64,000 bases of DNA from Bacillus sp. FJAT-25509 (GCF_001420605.1 NZ_LJIZ01000032.1:124001-188000); one strand, 5' to 3'; shown: positions 8,723-18,380, numbered from the stretch's first letter. The notes: a model not told the origin generated them from the sequence alone. Translations and numbers: made by a program.

Positions 8723-9089
8723 CCTTTTCACCCTCAATCACAGTTAAGTGACTTGCATCCTTTGTTCGTTTTTTTAACAAAGGTGTGGAGGTACTTTTTC
8801 TTGAAGTGGGCTTTGATTTGTTAATCGATTTTTTTAACGAGCTAGATTTTTGAGTGTTATATTTCTTTACAGTTTGTTTTGCAGCCTTACGATAGGAGTC
8901 CTGATGGCTTCTTTGGCTGTTTGAAGATGAAAAAACTCTATAAATAAAATAAATAATTAAAAGGATTAATCCAATAAACAAAAACCGTTGTAATAATTTT
9001 GCAGGATCGTTTATCAACTGAGCAATTAAGCCAAAAAGTGCTAATGCTATTATTCCATAAAATATTGATGAGTACACTTTTTGATTCAC
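8694..9089 (-). CDS. yqhP: YqhP-like (SA1362 family) membrane protein
   Basis: A 131-residue protein with two membrane helices in the first 55 residues and a Ser/Lys-rich, disordered basic tail. The reading frame extends to a GTG at 9098, but AGGAGG abuts that codon. The GTG at 9089 (reading MNQKVYSS) has the site 8 bases upstream and is the better start. Placement between mntR and yqhQ matches B. subtilis yqhP. Function is unknown. Confidence 0.75.
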   Translation of the reverse strand: MNQKVYSSIFYGIIALALFGLIAQLINDPAKLLQRFLFIGLILLIIYFIYRVFSSSNSQRSHQDSYRKAAKQTVKKYNTQKSSSLKKSINKSKPTSRKSTSTPLLKKRTKDASHLTVIEGEKGKKKDRASY

Positions 9090-9207
9090 TTTAAGCACCT
9101 CCTAAGTGAAGAGTAAATTAGTTATTAAATGTATTAGAAAAATATTGTTTCTTATAGTTTATTACATTTTATCCAATAAGTTGATATTTTTTACAAAATT
9201 CTGTCAA

Positions 9208-10137
9208 TTAAATCTTGTTATTTTTTTCCACTTCTAAAAGTCGGTTAAATGAAGCGATGGATACTTCAACTTGATCATCAGTCGGCTCTTTAGTTGTTAA
9301 TAATTGCAGCCATAATCCTGGGTAACCTACCCATCTTAATATAGGAATATTTCGAACTTTATTTGTTAATTGTAGAACCTCAAACGAAACGCCTATAACA
9401 ACTGGGATTAATAAAAGTCGATCCACAATTCTTAGCCAAAGTGGGCTTGTTGGAACTAAGAAGTATATGAACATACCAACAATTACAGTAAATAGAATAA
9501 AGCTACTTCCACAACGATAATGTAGTCGAGATTGTGATTGGACTCCTTCGATCGTTAAAGGAATATTGTTTTCATATGCATTTATCACTTTATGCTCTGC
9601 ACCGTGATACATAAATACTCTTTTTATAAATGGAGTCAAGGAAACTAAGTAAATATAAATTAATAAAAAACATAGTTTTAAGACACTTTCTATTATGACT
9701 TGTTGAAAATCGGTTTCAAAAATTGGTTTCAATGTTGCAGCCAGAAGAACTGGTACAAGTGTAAAAATAACTTTACCAACTAAAAATGATAAAACGGCTA
9801 ATAATGAAAGTCCGAGATAAGTTGCAAGCGTACCTTTTTGTTTTTCACGCTCAATTGCAATTTTCTCATCATCTTGTGGATCAATCCCGTATCTTTCAGT
9901 TGAGTAATTTAAATGCTTGGATCCATTAATGCTTGCTTGTATAATCGCGACTACACCACGGACGAAAGGGATTTTCTTTAATTTTTGCATTGTCCGATTT
10001 ATATGTATCGGTTCTTCATAATATTGTATTTCTTCATTTGACCTGCGGATTGCAGAGACTGTATGTGTTTTGCCACCAAACATTACGCCCTCTACGATTG
10101 CTTGCCCCCCATAAACTGCTTTATTTTTCTCTCTCAT
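9208..10137 (-). CDS. yqhQ: DUF1385 membrane protein YqhQ
   Basis: A 309-residue protein of the DUF1385 family. The N-terminus AVYGGQAIVEGVMFGG and the block YHGAEHKVINAYE are family hallmarks, along with RLHYRCGSSFILFTV. Four or five membrane helices lie between about residues 100 and 270. The biochemical role is unknown. Gene order with mntR, yqhP and yqhR is that of B. subtilis. Confidence 0.92.
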   Translation of the reverse strand: MREKNKAVYGGQAIVEGVMFGGKTHTVSAIRRSNEEIQYYEEPIHINRTMQKLKKIPFVRGVVAIIQASINGSKHLNYSTERYGIDPQDDEKIAIEREKQKGTLATYLGLSLLAVLSFLVGKVIFTLVPVLLAATLKPIFETDFQQVIIESVLKLCFLLIYIYLVSLTPFIKRVFMYHGAEHKVINAYENNIPLTIEGVQSQSRLHYRCGSSFILFTVIVGMFIYFLVPTSPLWLRIVDRLLLIPVVIGVSFEVLQLTNKVRNIPILRWVGYPGLWLQLLTTKEPTDDQVEVSIASFNRLLEVEKNNKI

Positions 10138-10342
10138 GTTGCACCAACCTAAACTTGTTTTTTATCTATTACTATCTATTGTAAATGTAAGCATAATAAT
10201 GGTGCAAGTAAGAAGTAGGAAAATAGTGTAATAATCGAAAAATTTTTAATTTTCTAATAAAAATTTAGAATCACATTAAAGATTTCTTTGTTGGACATAA
10301 TACTCAGAGATATTTAGCAATGTATGGAAAGGGAAATGATAT

Positions 10343-10954
10343 ATGCCAGATAAAGATAAAGAACAAGAAAAGGAAATGCAGGATCAAGAAAACAATCAAA
10401 ATCAAGATCAAAATCAGGATCAAAATCAGGATCAGGGTCAAAGTAAAAATCAAAATGAATACCTAGTGCAAGGTGGCGATGCTGATGCAAAAGAGAATAA
10501 GAACTTTAATAAGATTGCTAGTATTGGGTTTTTCGGTGGTATATTTTGGTCTACTGTTTTATTAGTTCTTAGTTATTTTGATTTTACTCAAATTGGTCCA
10601 AATTTTGTTTTAGAAAGAATCAAACTTGGAAAATGGGCAAATGGTTATATTGAAAACTTAATTTCTATAGTTGGTATAGGAATTATTTCGATCATTATTG
10701 CATTTGTATTTTATTTTATCGGTAGAAAATTTAACGGAGTTCTGCCAGGTATATTTTTTGGTGTGCTCCTTTGGGTTATTGTTTTTATTGTCCTTGGTAA
10801 ATTAGCATTCGATTTAAAAGCAATTAAGAATTATTCGTCTGATACGACAGTTACTACAATCTGTTTATTCATTTTATACGGAACTTTTATTGCATATTCT
10901 GTTTCTTTTGCATTTCAAGAGCAAAAGGCATATTTGCGTGGCTATTCAAAATAG
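10343..10954 (+). CDS. yqhR: YqhR-like conserved membrane protein
   Basis: A 203-residue protein with a charged cytoplasmic N-terminus (about 1-60) and four membrane helices. The N-terminus contains a low-complexity Asn/Gln/Asp run made by a 12-base tandem repeat (10397-10440). It ends in a conserved-looking amphipathic tail, EQKAYLRGYSK. Function is unknown; the gene lies upstream of aroQ as in B. subtilis. Confidence 0.85.
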   Translation: MPDKDKEQEKEMQDQENNQNQDQNQDQNQDQGQSKNQNEYLVQGGDADAKENKNFNKIASIGFFGGIFWSTVLLVLSYFDFTQIGPNFVLERIKLGKWANGYIENLISIVGIGIISIIIAFVFYFIGRKFNGVLPGIFFGVLLWVIVFIVLGKLAFDLKAIKNYSSDTTVTTICLFILYGTFIAYSVSFAFQEQKAYLRGYSK

Positions 10955-11043
10955 TCTGGCCTATGATAAAATAAACCTTGGGTATTCCAAGATATGTTTG
11001 TTTGGGATAAATATGCGAAAAATGATGGGTGGAGACTTTTAAA

Positions 11044-11502
11044 ATGGCTAAGTTTTTGTTATTGAATGGACCTAATCTAAATATGCTCGGTCAGAGAGAA
11101 GTTTCTATCTATGGTTCAACTACATTAAAGGATATTGAGGATCATTTAGCATCGCTTGCACATGAAGATGGGGATACGATTGATTGCTTTCAATCGAATC
11201 ATGAAGGTGAATTAATCGATAAACTGCATGCAGCAAATAATGTCTATGATGGGATTCTGTTTAATCCTGGCGCATTTACTCATTACAGTTATGCAATTCG
11301 TGATGCAATTGCAAGTATTACCGTGCCAACTATTGAAGTACACATTTCAAATATACATAAAAGAGAAGAGTTCCGACATACTTCAGTATTAGCTGCAGTA
11401 ACTGTAGGGCAAATCGTTGGTTTAGGTGTGTATGGATATGATTTAGGTTTAAGTGCGTTAAAAAACATAAGTAGGGGAGAGCAAAACAATGGAAAAAATT
11501 AA
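11044..11502 (+). CDS. aroQ: 3-dehydroquinate dehydratase, type II
   Basis: Catalyses the third shikimate-pathway step, dehydroquinate to dehydroshikimate. The 152-residue protein has [17 protein letters not shown] (catalytic Arg and Tyr), NPGAFTHYS and [15 protein letters not shown] (catalytic His and substrate contacts). The frame is open to 11029, but GGTGGAG lies 8 bases before the ATG at 11044 (MAKFLLL), which fits the family. The end overlaps the next gene by 14 bases, suggesting translational coupling. Confidence 0.95.
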   Translation: MAKFLLLNGPNLNMLGQREVSIYGSTTLKDIEDHLASLAHEDGDTIDCFQSNHEGELIDKLHAANNVYDGILFNPGAFTHYSYAIRDAIASITVPTIEVHISNIHKREEFRHTSVLAAVTVGQIVGLGVYGYDLGLSALKNISRGEQNNGKN

Positions 11503-12550
11503 AAAGTTACGTGAAGCTTTAGTAGAAAAAGGATTAGATGCATTATTAGTAACTAGTACATATAACAGACGTTACATGACGAACTTCACAGGTTCTGCTG
11601 GTGTTGCTTTAATTACTCAGGACAAAGCTTTATTCATTACTGATTTCCGCTATATTGAACAAGCTACTAGCCAATGTGAAGGTTATGAAATCGTTAAGCA
11701 TGAAGGTTCAATTCCAGCTGAAGTTGCAGCTTTAACAGAGAAATTAGGCGTATCAAAACTTGGGTTTGAACAAGATCATGTTACATTTACAGAATTTGGT
11801 TCTTACCGCAAAGTAGCAAAAGCAGAATTAGTTCCTGTAAGTGGATTAATTGAAAAATTACGCTTAATTAAAACGGATGCAGAGATTTCAATCATTAAGG
11901 AAGCTGCTAAAATTGCAGAATCTGCTTTTGATCATATTTTAGGATTTATCCGTCCAGGTGTTACTGAATTAGAAGTATCTAATGAGTTAGAATTTTTTAT
12001 GCGTAAGTTAGGTGCTACTTCATCATCATTTGATACAATCGTTGCTTCTGGTACTCGTTCTGCCCTTCCGCACGGTGTAGCATCTGAAAAAGTAATTGAA
12101 ACAGGTGATTTTGTAACGTTAGATTTTGGTGCATACTATAAAGGGTATGTATCAGATATGACGAGAACAGTTTCTGTTGGTGAGCCTCATTCTGATTTGA
12201 AGAAAATTTACGATATCGTTCTTGAAGCTCAATTACGTGGTGTTAACGGAATTAAAGCAGGAATTACTGGTAAAGAAGCTGATGCTTTAACTCGTGATTA
12301 TATCACGGAAAAAGGTTATGGAGAATATTACGGACATGGAACTGGCCATGGTATTGGTTTAGAAGTACATGAAGGACCTGGCGTATCATTCCGTTCTGAT
12401 ACAGTATTAGAGCCAAATATGATCGTAACTTGTGAACCAGGTATTTATATTCCAAATCTAGGTGGAGTTCGTATAGAAGATGATTTAATCGTTAAAACTG
12501 GTGGTAACGAAAACTTAATGTCTTCACCAAAAAACCTAATCATTTTATAA
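11489..12550 (+). CDS. yqhT: Xaa-Pro aminopeptidase family protein (M24B)
   Basis: A 353-residue metallopeptidase expected to remove an N-terminal residue preceding proline. A creatinase-like N-terminal domain (about 1-125) precedes the pita-bread catalytic domain. The five metal ligands are visible: Asp in LDFGAYYKG, Asp in VSDMTRT, His in [14 protein letters not shown], Glu in VTCEPGIY and Glu in VRIEDD. A GGGGAGAGC ribosome binding site lies inside the end of aroQ. Confidence 0.94.
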   Translation: MEKIKKLREALVEKGLDALLVTSTYNRRYMTNFTGSAGVALITQDKALFITDFRYIEQATSQCEGYEIVKHEGSIPAEVAALTEKLGVSKLGFEQDHVTFTEFGSYRKVAKAELVPVSGLIEKLRLIKTDAEISIIKEAAKIAESAFDHILGFIRPGVTELEVSNELEFFMRKLGATSSSFDTIVASGTRSALPHGVASEKVIETGDFVTLDFGAYYKGYVSDMTRTVSVGEPHSDLKKIYDIVLEAQLRGVNGIKAGITGKEADALTRDYITEKGYGEYYGHGTGHGIGLEVHEGPGVSFRSDTVLEPNMIVTCEPGIYIPNLGGVRIEDDLIVKTGGNENLMSSPKNLIIL

Positions 12551-12635
12551 GTTTTCATTAGATTAGAAAATAGAACTACACAAAAAGCGTATTTTACTTT
12601 ATGATATAAAGTTGTAAAAGAAATTCATGGTAAGA

Positions 12636-12686
12636 GAAATGGTTCTTTTTTACACAATACATACTTATAGAACCATTTCATTTTTT
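12636..12686 (+). terminator. Terminator-like hairpin just before the efp ribosome binding site
   Basis: GAAATGGTTCT (12636-12646) pairs perfectly with AGAACCATTTC (12669-12679), followed by ATTTTTT. The efp AGGAGG begins at 12687, directly after the T-run. It may end the aroQ-yqhT transcript or act as an attenuator in the efp leader. Confidence 0.75.
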
Positions 12687-12699
12687 AGGAGGATATTTA

Positions 12700-13263
12700 A
12701 TGATTTCAGTAAACGATTTTCGTACAGGTTTAACAATTGAAACTGACGGTGGGCTTTGGCAAGTAATCGATTTCCAACACGTTAAACCTGGTAAAGGTGC
12801 TGCATTCGTACGTTCAAAACTTCGTAACTTACGTACAGGCGCTGTACAAGAAAAAACATTCCGTGCTGGTGAGAAAGTAGCAAAAGCACATATTCAAAAC
12901 CGTAAAATGCAATATTTATATGCTAATGGTAACCAACATGTATTCATGGACAACGAGTCATATGAGCAAATTGAATTACCAGAAGCAAATATTGAACGTG
13001 AATTAAAATTCCTTAAAGAAAATATGGAAGTTTATATCATGACTTTTGAAAGTGAAATTTTAGGTGTTGAATTACCAAACACAGTTGACCTAAAAGTAGT
13101 TGAAACTGAACCAGGTATTAAAGGTGATACTGCTTCTAACGTAACAAAACCAGCTACAATGGAAACTGGTTTAGTAGTACAAGTACCAATCTTCATTAAT
13201 GAAGGCGAAGTATTAATTATTAACACAACTGAAGCTAGCTACGTTTCACGTGCAAAATCTTAA
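12700..13263 (+). CDS. efp: Elongation factor P
   Basis: Binds ribosomes stalled at polyproline stretches and promotes peptide bond formation. The 187-residue, three-domain protein has the KOW-like N-terminal domain with the loop [15 protein letters not shown], whose Lys is the modified position in related factors. It ends with the OB-domain signature [16 protein letters not shown] and [21 protein letters not shown] precedes the ATG. Codon use is typical of a highly expressed gene. Confidence 0.97.
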   Translation: MISVNDFRTGLTIETDGGLWQVIDFQHVKPGKGAAFVRSKLRNLRTGAVQEKTFRAGEKVAKAHIQNRKMQYLYANGNQHVFMDNESYEQIELPEANIERELKFLKENMEVYIMTFESEILGVELPNTVDLKVVETEPGIKGDTASNVTKPATMETGLVVQVPIFINEGEVLIINTTEASYVSRAKS

Positions 13264-13279
13264 TTAAATGTAAAAAATG

Positions 13280-13310
13280 GAGGCACTTATTTAACAAGTG
13301 TCTCTTTTTC
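13280..13310 (+). terminator. Terminator after efp
   Basis: GAGGCACTT pairs with AAGTGTCTC, followed by five T. Confidence 0.82.
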
Positions 13311-13344
13311 TTATTAACAAATTTAAATAAGTAAGGGTGATTAA

Positions 13345-13833
13345 ATGGTTACATCAATTGTTCTTTGGACATTGATTATCATTTGTTTTGCATTGGCGTT
13401 TATTGCGCTAATCAAACCAATAATTCCAGGTGTACCAGTATTATGGGTAGGGTTTTTAATTTATTATTTTGGAATTAATAAAAGTAATTTAAATATGTCG
13501 TTTTGGATTATTATGCTGATTTTTACAGCTGTTATTTTTCTAGCGGATATTCTGGCTAATAAATATTTTCTTAAAAAATACGGTAGTACAAAAACTGGTG
13601 AAAGAGTAGGTTGTTTAGCTGTAATCGTTGGCTCGTTTGTTTTTCCTCCCTTTGGCTTAATTATTGTCCCATTCGTTTCTGTATTTATAGCTGAGAAATT
13701 ACAAGGGAAGAATACGAAAGATTCGATTAAATCTGCATGGGCGACAGTTGTCTCATTTATTAGCAGCTCATTAGCAAAAGCGGTATTACAAGTTATTATG
13801 GTTATAATCTTTTTCGTTTATATGATATTTTAA
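13345..13833 (+). CDS. DUF456 family membrane protein
   Basis: A 162-residue, very hydrophobic protein with about five membrane helices. It has the Gly-rich turns of the DUF456 family (KPIIPGVPVLWVGFLIYYF near the N-terminus and FPPFGLIIVPFVSVF in the second half). B. subtilis has a relative, YqgC, at another site, so this position is not the same. No function is known. GGGTG precedes the ATG. Confidence 0.8.
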   Translation: MVTSIVLWTLIIICFALAFIALIKPIIPGVPVLWVGFLIYYFGINKSNLNMSFWIIMLIFTAVIFLADILANKYFLKKYGSTKTGERVGCLAVIVGSFVFPPFGLIIVPFVSVFIAEKLQGKNTKDSIKSAWATVVSFISSSLAKAVLQVIMVIIFFVYMIF

Positions 13834-13863
13834 TTTGCATTAAAGAAAGTATGGTCATGTTAA

Positions 13864-13930
13864 TTTCCATTACAGGATGCGCGCTTTCCATGGGGCCGAA
13901 CCTTTAGCCTTCCGGTATCTCACATTAGGG
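13864..13930 (+). repeat. Dispersed intergenic repeat, copy A
   Basis: Shares ATTTCCATTACAGGATGC, then CGCTTT and CATGGGGC, with 19773-19807. Both copies continue into a more divergent part containing GGTATCTC and TTAGGGGT. It is noncoding and sits between two genes. Short GC-richer repeats of this style are common in Bacillaceae intergenic regions; I cannot name the family. Confidence 0.7.
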
Positions 13931-14069
13931 GTCGAGCATCTTTTTCATTCCAAACAACTTATTAACATTGATAAATTAATCTATGAGTAAGTAATTTTAA
14001 GGATTAAGCCTAAATAGTGACCTATGAACCCTTTTAATCCAATATTGACTATGTAATATGCAAACAAGC
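13931..14069. other. Noncoding spacer before yqhV
   Basis: Remainder of a 360-base gap between the DUF456 gene and yqhV. After the repeat it holds only AT-rich sequence with no visible open frame, promoter or RNA fold, up to the hairpin at 14070. Confidence 0.5.
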
Positions 14070-14104
14070 TAAGAGAGAAGTTATACGACTTCTCTCTTTT
14101 TTTG
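14070..14104 (+). terminator. Terminator upstream of yqhV
   Basis: AAGAGAGAAGT pairs with ACTTCTCTCTT, followed by a T-run. It separates the DUF456 transcript from the yqhV-spoIIIA operon. Confidence 0.85.
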
Positions 14105-14193
14105 TGCTTTCTAATTAATGTTTGTCTTCTGAAATGGACATGTTCAGCATATTAGTAATAAAAAAGAATGAAAAAAGGAAAAGGTGTGTAGCT

Positions 14194-14475
14194 ATGAAGG
14201 ATTGGATTGATTCAATGGATCGAGCAGTTCTAAGTATGGGAATGCTCAGAGTTTTTGGTGGAAGTGTAGAATTGATTGCTGCTTTTACAATTTTATATTT
14301 AAACGACATTAAGAAGGCATTAGCAGTAAATAGTGTTTTGGCAACAGTTGGACCTATTATTCTCATTTCAACAATGGCTATTGGGATTATAGGTGTTGCA
14401 TCTAAATTAGATCCTATTCGATTAGTTTTAGTAGTTTGTGGTGTGTTTTTAATCATGTTGGCAGTTTTTAAATGA
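14194..14475 (+). CDS. yqhV: YqhV family membrane protein
   Basis: A 93-residue protein with three hydrophobic segments and the start MKDWIDSMDRAVLSMGMLR. The frame is open to 14122, but AAAAGGTGTG lies just before the ATG at 14194, and 93 residues fits YqhV. It sits 16 bases upstream of spoIIIAA as in B. subtilis, so it may share sporulation expression. Function is unknown. Confidence 0.88.
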   Translation: MKDWIDSMDRAVLSMGMLRVFGGSVELIAAFTILYLNDIKKALAVNSVLATVGPIILISTMAIGIIGVASKLDPIRLVLVVCGVFLIMLAVFK

Positions 14476-14491
14476 TAGGATGTGACCTTTT

Positions 14492-15412
14492 ATGGAAGAG
14501 GTTTTCAATGTATTGCCTACATTAATTAAAGAAAAGCTACAGCGTTCATATGGAGACCTACAACAAGTAGAGGAATTAAGGTTAAGGATCGGGCGTCCAG
14601 TTGAAGTAATTTCTAATAATCAATCAAATTTTATACCTTATATCCTAACAGAAGAAGAAGGCGGGCAGATTCTTGGGAAGCTAAGTCAATTTTCAATTTA
14701 TACGATTGAGGAAGAATTGAAAAAAGGCTATATCACAATTAAAGGTGGTCATCGAGTCGGGTTAGCTGGTCGCGTTGTAACTGAAAACGGAATGGTTAAA
14801 ATGATTCGAGATATTAGTTCTTATAATTTTCGTATTGCAAAAGAAAAAGTAGGAATAGCTAATCCATTTGTAAAGTATGTTTATGAAGGAAGATGGAAAA
14901 ACACTATGCTGATTGGCCCGCCACAAGCAGGGAAAACAACATTACTTAGGGATTTTGCTAGAGTGGTGAGTCAAGGTGATGCCATGAGGGGAATAAGGCC
15001 TGGGAAGGTCGGTATTGTTGACGAGCGATCTGAGATAGCTGGTTCAGTTAAAGGGGTACCTCAATATACATTTGGTGAAAGAATTGATGTATTAGATGCA
15101 TGTCCAAAGGCTGAAGGAATGATGATGCTTGTAAGGTCGATGAGTCCTCATGTCATTCTTGTAGACGAAATTGGAAAAAAGGAAGATGTAGATGCGATTT
15201 TAGAAGCAATCTTTGCCGGTGTTCAATTAATAGTGACCGTCCATGGCTATTCACTAGATGAAATAAGAAAACGCCCTTCTCTTTTGCCTTTGTTTCAAAA
15301 TGGGACATTTGAACGATTTATCGAAATTTCAAGTTTTCCTTCACCTGGTACTGTTACAGACATTAAAAATAAGGATTGCTCTAGTTTATTTCATCCAAGG
15401 GCGGTGTTTTAA
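14492..15412 (+). CDS. spoIIIAA: Stage III sporulation protein AA (ATPase)
   Basis: The cytoplasmic ATPase of the SpoIIIA-SpoIIQ channel that links mother cell and forespore. The 306-residue protein resembles type II/IV secretion ATPases: Walker A GPPQAGKTTLLRDFAR (about residues 143-158), Walker B region VILVDEIGKKEDVDAI, and an intervening IVDERSEIAG. First gene of an eight-gene operon; its stop directly abuts the spoIIIAB start. No sigma-E type promoter was obvious upstream. Confidence 0.97.
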   Translation: MEEVFNVLPTLIKEKLQRSYGDLQQVEELRLRIGRPVEVISNNQSNFIPYILTEEEGGQILGKLSQFSIYTIEEELKKGYITIKGGHRVGLAGRVVTENGMVKMIRDISSYNFRIAKEKVGIANPFVKYVYEGRWKNTMLIGPPQAGKTTLLRDFARVVSQGDAMRGIRPGKVGIVDERSEIAGSVKGVPQYTFGERIDVLDACPKAEGMMMLVRSMSPHVILVDEIGKKEDVDAILEAIFAGVQLIVTVHGYSLDEIRKRPSLLPLFQNGTFERFIEISSFPSPGTVTDIKNKDCSSLFHPRAVF

Positions 15413-15925
15413 ATGAGGTGGATTGGAGCGCTTGTTATCATTTTTTCAACAAGTTGGCTTGGATTTTATTTTGCACGTAGATTATCAGAACGGACAAAAG
15501 AATTAAGGGGCTGGAAGTTGGCTCTTCAATCTCTTGAGGCAGAGGTAATGTATAGTCAATTGCCACTGCAAGAAGCGTTTAGAAGAATTTCGAGTCAATT
15601 AAAAGGACCGATTAATAGCTGTTTACAAGATTTTGCAATTCAACTTGAAACGAGTGCATTTTCAGCGAAAGAAGCCTGGGAAAATTCATTAATGAAATAT
15701 GCTAAAACTGTCTCGATTAAAGAGTCTGACATACAAGTATTATTACAGTTTGGTGAGACGATTGGTATGCATGATAAATATTCACAACAAAAACAAATCA
15801 TTTTAGCATTAAAACATTTGGAAAGAGAAGAGCAAGAAGCAATCGATTCGCAGGGCAGTTATGAACGAATGTCTAAAATGCTAGGAGTTTTAAGTGGAAT
15901 ATTAATCGTTATATTACTCTTGTAG
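15413..15925 (+). CDS. spoIIIAB: Stage III sporulation protein AB
   Basis: A 170-residue protein with a membrane helix at each end (residues 1-18 and about 153-170) and a helical middle resembling the GspF-like fold proposed for SpoIIIAB. The segment GWKLALQSLEAEVMYSQLPL is typical. It starts immediately after the spoIIIAA stop with no gap, suggesting translational coupling. Confidence 0.95.
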   Translation: MRWIGALVIIFSTSWLGFYFARRLSERTKELRGWKLALQSLEAEVMYSQLPLQEAFRRISSQLKGPINSCLQDFAIQLETSAFSAKEAWENSLMKYAKTVSIKESDIQVLLQFGETIGMHDKYSQQKQIILALKHLEREEQEAIDSQGSYERMSKMLGVLSGILIVILLL

Positions 15926-15937
15926 GAGGGATTTAGA

Positions 15938-16141
15938 TTGATTACAAATTATGCTCTTATGTTTCAAATAGCTGGGATTGGAGTAATTGCTGCAATTATC
16001 CATGCGGTTTTAAAAAAAGCCGGACAAGAAGAGTTTGCTACATGGACGATTATAACTGCATTCATTATCGTATTTCTTCAAGTTATCACAAAAGCTGGTG
16101 ATCTATTTAATAAAGTTCGGGATGTATTTCTATTTCATTAG
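15938..16141 (+). CDS. spoIIIAC: Stage III sporulation protein AC
   Basis: A 67-residue protein with two membrane helices, typical SpoIIIAC length. FQIAGIGVIAAIIHAVLKKAG and a C-terminal DLFNKVRDVFLF match the family. The start is TTG, preceded by TAGGAGGG. It is a small integral membrane component of the SpoIIIA channel. Confidence 0.95.
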   Translation: MITNYALMFQIAGIGVIAAIIHAVLKKAGQEEFATWTIITAFIIVFLQVITKAGDLFNKVRDVFLFH

Positions 16142-16158
16142 ATTAGGGGTGAGAGTCT

Positions 16159-16557
16159 TTGGAAATCATCCAAATTGTCGGCATTGGGTTAGCTGCCACA
16201 TTTGTCATTCTTTTATTAAATCAATTTAAAATGAATAATTTTACTTTAGCAATAACTGTTTTTATAAGCTGTGTATTATTTTTATTTTTATTGGATAAGG
16301 TGCAATTCTTATTGGAACAAATTCAAAAGCTAGCAAATCAGGCGAGTATTAAAAATGTGTATGTTGAAACTTTATTAAAAATAATTGGGATCGCATACAT
16401 AGCTGAATTTGGAGTTCAAATTACGAAAGATGCTGGCCAAGGAGCAATTGCTTCCAAGATTGAATTAGGGGGCAAAGTACTTATTTTGGTTCTTGCAATA
16501 CCGATTTTAACAGCTTTAATAGAAACAATTTTAAGTTTTTTACCAAAAATTTCTTAG
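16159..16557 (+). CDS. spoIIIAD: Stage III sporulation protein AD
   Basis: A 132-residue membrane protein of the SpoIIIA complex with four predicted helices. It has the family segment IIGIAYIAEFGVQITKDAG and a C-terminal LVLAIPILTALIETI. The start is TTG, with GGGGTGAGAG upstream. Confidence 0.95.
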   Translation: MEIIQIVGIGLAATFVILLLNQFKMNNFTLAITVFISCVLFLFLLDKVQFLLEQIQKLANQASIKNVYVETLLKIIGIAYIAEFGVQITKDAGQGAIASKIELGGKVLILVLAIPILTALIETILSFLPKIS

Positions 16558-16578
16558 ATGTAAGGAAAGGAGGACATT

Positions 16579-17748
16579 ATGTCAAAAAGGATGAAAGTTT
16601 TTCTTCTTTTCTTTGCTCTCTTTTTTTTAGTACCAAGAATTGTACAAGCTGCTCCTCCACCTGCTGAAATAGTAAATGAACAAATACAAAAGTTAGGGAT
16701 CGATGATGTGCAACAATATTGGGATGAAGTAGTTCATCAATATGGTGGTTTTTTACCCGAGAGTCAAAAAGGGGACTTTATCCAATTTATTAAGGGAGAA
16801 AAGAAATTTTCATTACAAGAATGGTTTATTGCATTTGCTAAATATATATTTTTTGAGTTATTAAGTAATGGAAAAATATTAGGGATCTTAATTATGTTAG
16901 TTATATTTAGTTCTTTACTCCAATCATTACAAAATGCATTTGAGAAGAGTACGGTCAGTAAGATTGCAGATAATGTTGTTTTTCTAGTATTAGTAGTTTT
17001 TGCATTAAATAGTTTCTATATTGCTACGCAGGCCACCCAAGATGCAATTACAGTCATGATTGATTTTTTACGAGCATTAATACCTATTTTACTAGCTTTG
17101 ATTGCGACATCAGGTGGTGTCATATCTGTTGGCGTTTTCCATCCAATCTTAATATTTTTAATGCATACAAGCGGATTACTAGTGACGTATTTTGTACTAC
17201 CTTTAATTCTTGTATCTACAATTTTAAGTATTGTAAGCATTATCAATGATGAGTTAAAGGTAACAAAATTAGCTTCTTTAATAAGAAATGTTGCTGTAGG
17301 TGTACTAGGAATCTTTTTAACTATTTTTTTAGGCGTGTTAAGTGTACAAGGTTTGACGACTGCAGTATCGGATGGGGTAGCAGTAAAAACAGCTAAATTT
17401 GTGACAAGTAATTTTATTCCAGTTGTTGGTAAAGTTTTTGCAGACGTTACAGATACAGTTATTAGTGCATCTTTATTGTTAAAAAATACAGTTGGGATTG
17501 TAGGTTTAGTTACTTTATTAGCAATCGTTGTATTCCCAGCTATTAAAATATTGGTTTTAGCTTTAATTTATAAATTCTCAGCGGCGATCTTACAACCAGT
17601 TGGAAGTAAAAATATCATTAGCACGATTGATACGATCGGAAAAAGTGTAACTTATTTATTTGTTTGTTTATCAATCGTTTCATTAATGTTTTTCTTAAGT
17701 ATGACTTTAATAATAGCGGCAGGAAACATTGTCGTCATGTTTAGGTAG
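16579..17748 (+). CDS. spoIIIAE: Stage III sporulation protein AE
   Basis: A 389-residue polytopic membrane protein of the SpoIIIA channel. A cleavable-looking signal peptide (LLFFALFFLVPRIVQA) is followed by an extracytoplasmic segment of about 65 residues and then about seven or eight helices. Within the helical part, LTTAVSDGVAVKTAKF and FIPVVGKVFADVTDTV are conserved blocks. GGAGGA precedes the ATG. Confidence 0.96.
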   Translation: MSKRMKVFLLFFALFFLVPRIVQAAPPPAEIVNEQIQKLGIDDVQQYWDEVVHQYGGFLPESQKGDFIQFIKGEKKFSLQEWFIAFAKYIFFELLSNGKILGILIMLVIFSSLLQSLQNAFEKSTVSKIADNVVFLVLVVFALNSFYIATQATQDAITVMIDFLRALIPILLALIATSGGVISVGVFHPILIFLMHTSGLLVTYFVLPLILVSTILSIVSIINDELKVTKLASLIRNVAVGVLGIFLTIFLGVLSVQGLTTAVSDGVAVKTAKFVTSNFIPVVGKVFADVTDTVISASLLLKNTVGIVGLVTLLAIVVFPAIKILVLALIYKFSAAILQPVGSKNIISTIDTIGKSVTYLFVCLSIVSLMFFLSMTLIIAAGNIVVMFR

Positions 17749-17756
17749 GTGAGAAA

Positions 17757-18374
17757 ATGGAATTCTTTATACACTGGGTTTCAAATATTATCGTCTATAT
17801 ATTAGTTGCAACCGTCATTATGATGTTAATTCCAAATACCGGCTTAGCAAAATATGTACGATTTGTAGCGAGTCTATTATTAATTGTCATGATGCTCCAA
17901 CCAATTTTTCAATTATTCAGAGTAAATATACAAGAAGTGCTAGCAGGGTACCAGTCTAAAACGTATGAAGCAAATGGCGAAATAAAAAATGAAATAAATA
18001 ATAAGAAAAATGAAATACAAGAAGCAGAACGTGCATATATATTAAAACAAATGGCTGTCCAAATGAAAAAGGACGTTGAAAAAAGCTTTTCAAAAGAATT
18101 TGAACAGGTCATTACAAATGTGGATTTACAAGTTAAAGATGGAGTTACTACAGTAAAAACAGCACAAGATCTATCTAAAGTAATTGTTTACGTAGGCCCT
18201 AAAAAAGATGAGACAAGCAATGTAGAGCCTGTTCAAGAAGTATCAATTAATTCCGATCAGCCTGTTCAGACAGACGATGAAAAAATTAAACAACAAGAGT
18301 TACAAACTTTTTTAGCAAATAAATGGGAGCTTGAGGACAAGCAAATCGAAGTCAAAATGGAAGGAGGGGAGTAA
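17757..18374 (+). CDS. spoIIIAF: Stage III sporulation protein AF
   Basis: A 205-residue protein with two N-terminal membrane helices (about 8-28 and 36-54) and an extracytoplasmic ring-building-type domain. The N-terminal block FIHWVSNIIVYILVATVIMM and the segment TGLAKYVRFVASLLLIVMML are family-typical. The region at about 150-180 is acidic and less conserved. Confidence 0.93.
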   Translation: MEFFIHWVSNIIVYILVATVIMMLIPNTGLAKYVRFVASLLLIVMMLQPIFQLFRVNIQEVLAGYQSKTYEANGEIKNEINNKKNEIQEAERAYILKQMAVQMKKDVEKSFSKEFEQVITNVDLQVKDGVTTVKTAQDLSKVIVYVGPKKDETSNVEPVQEVSINSDQPVQTDDEKIKQQELQTFLANKWELEDKQIEVKMEGGE

Positions 18375-18380
18375 TGACAA

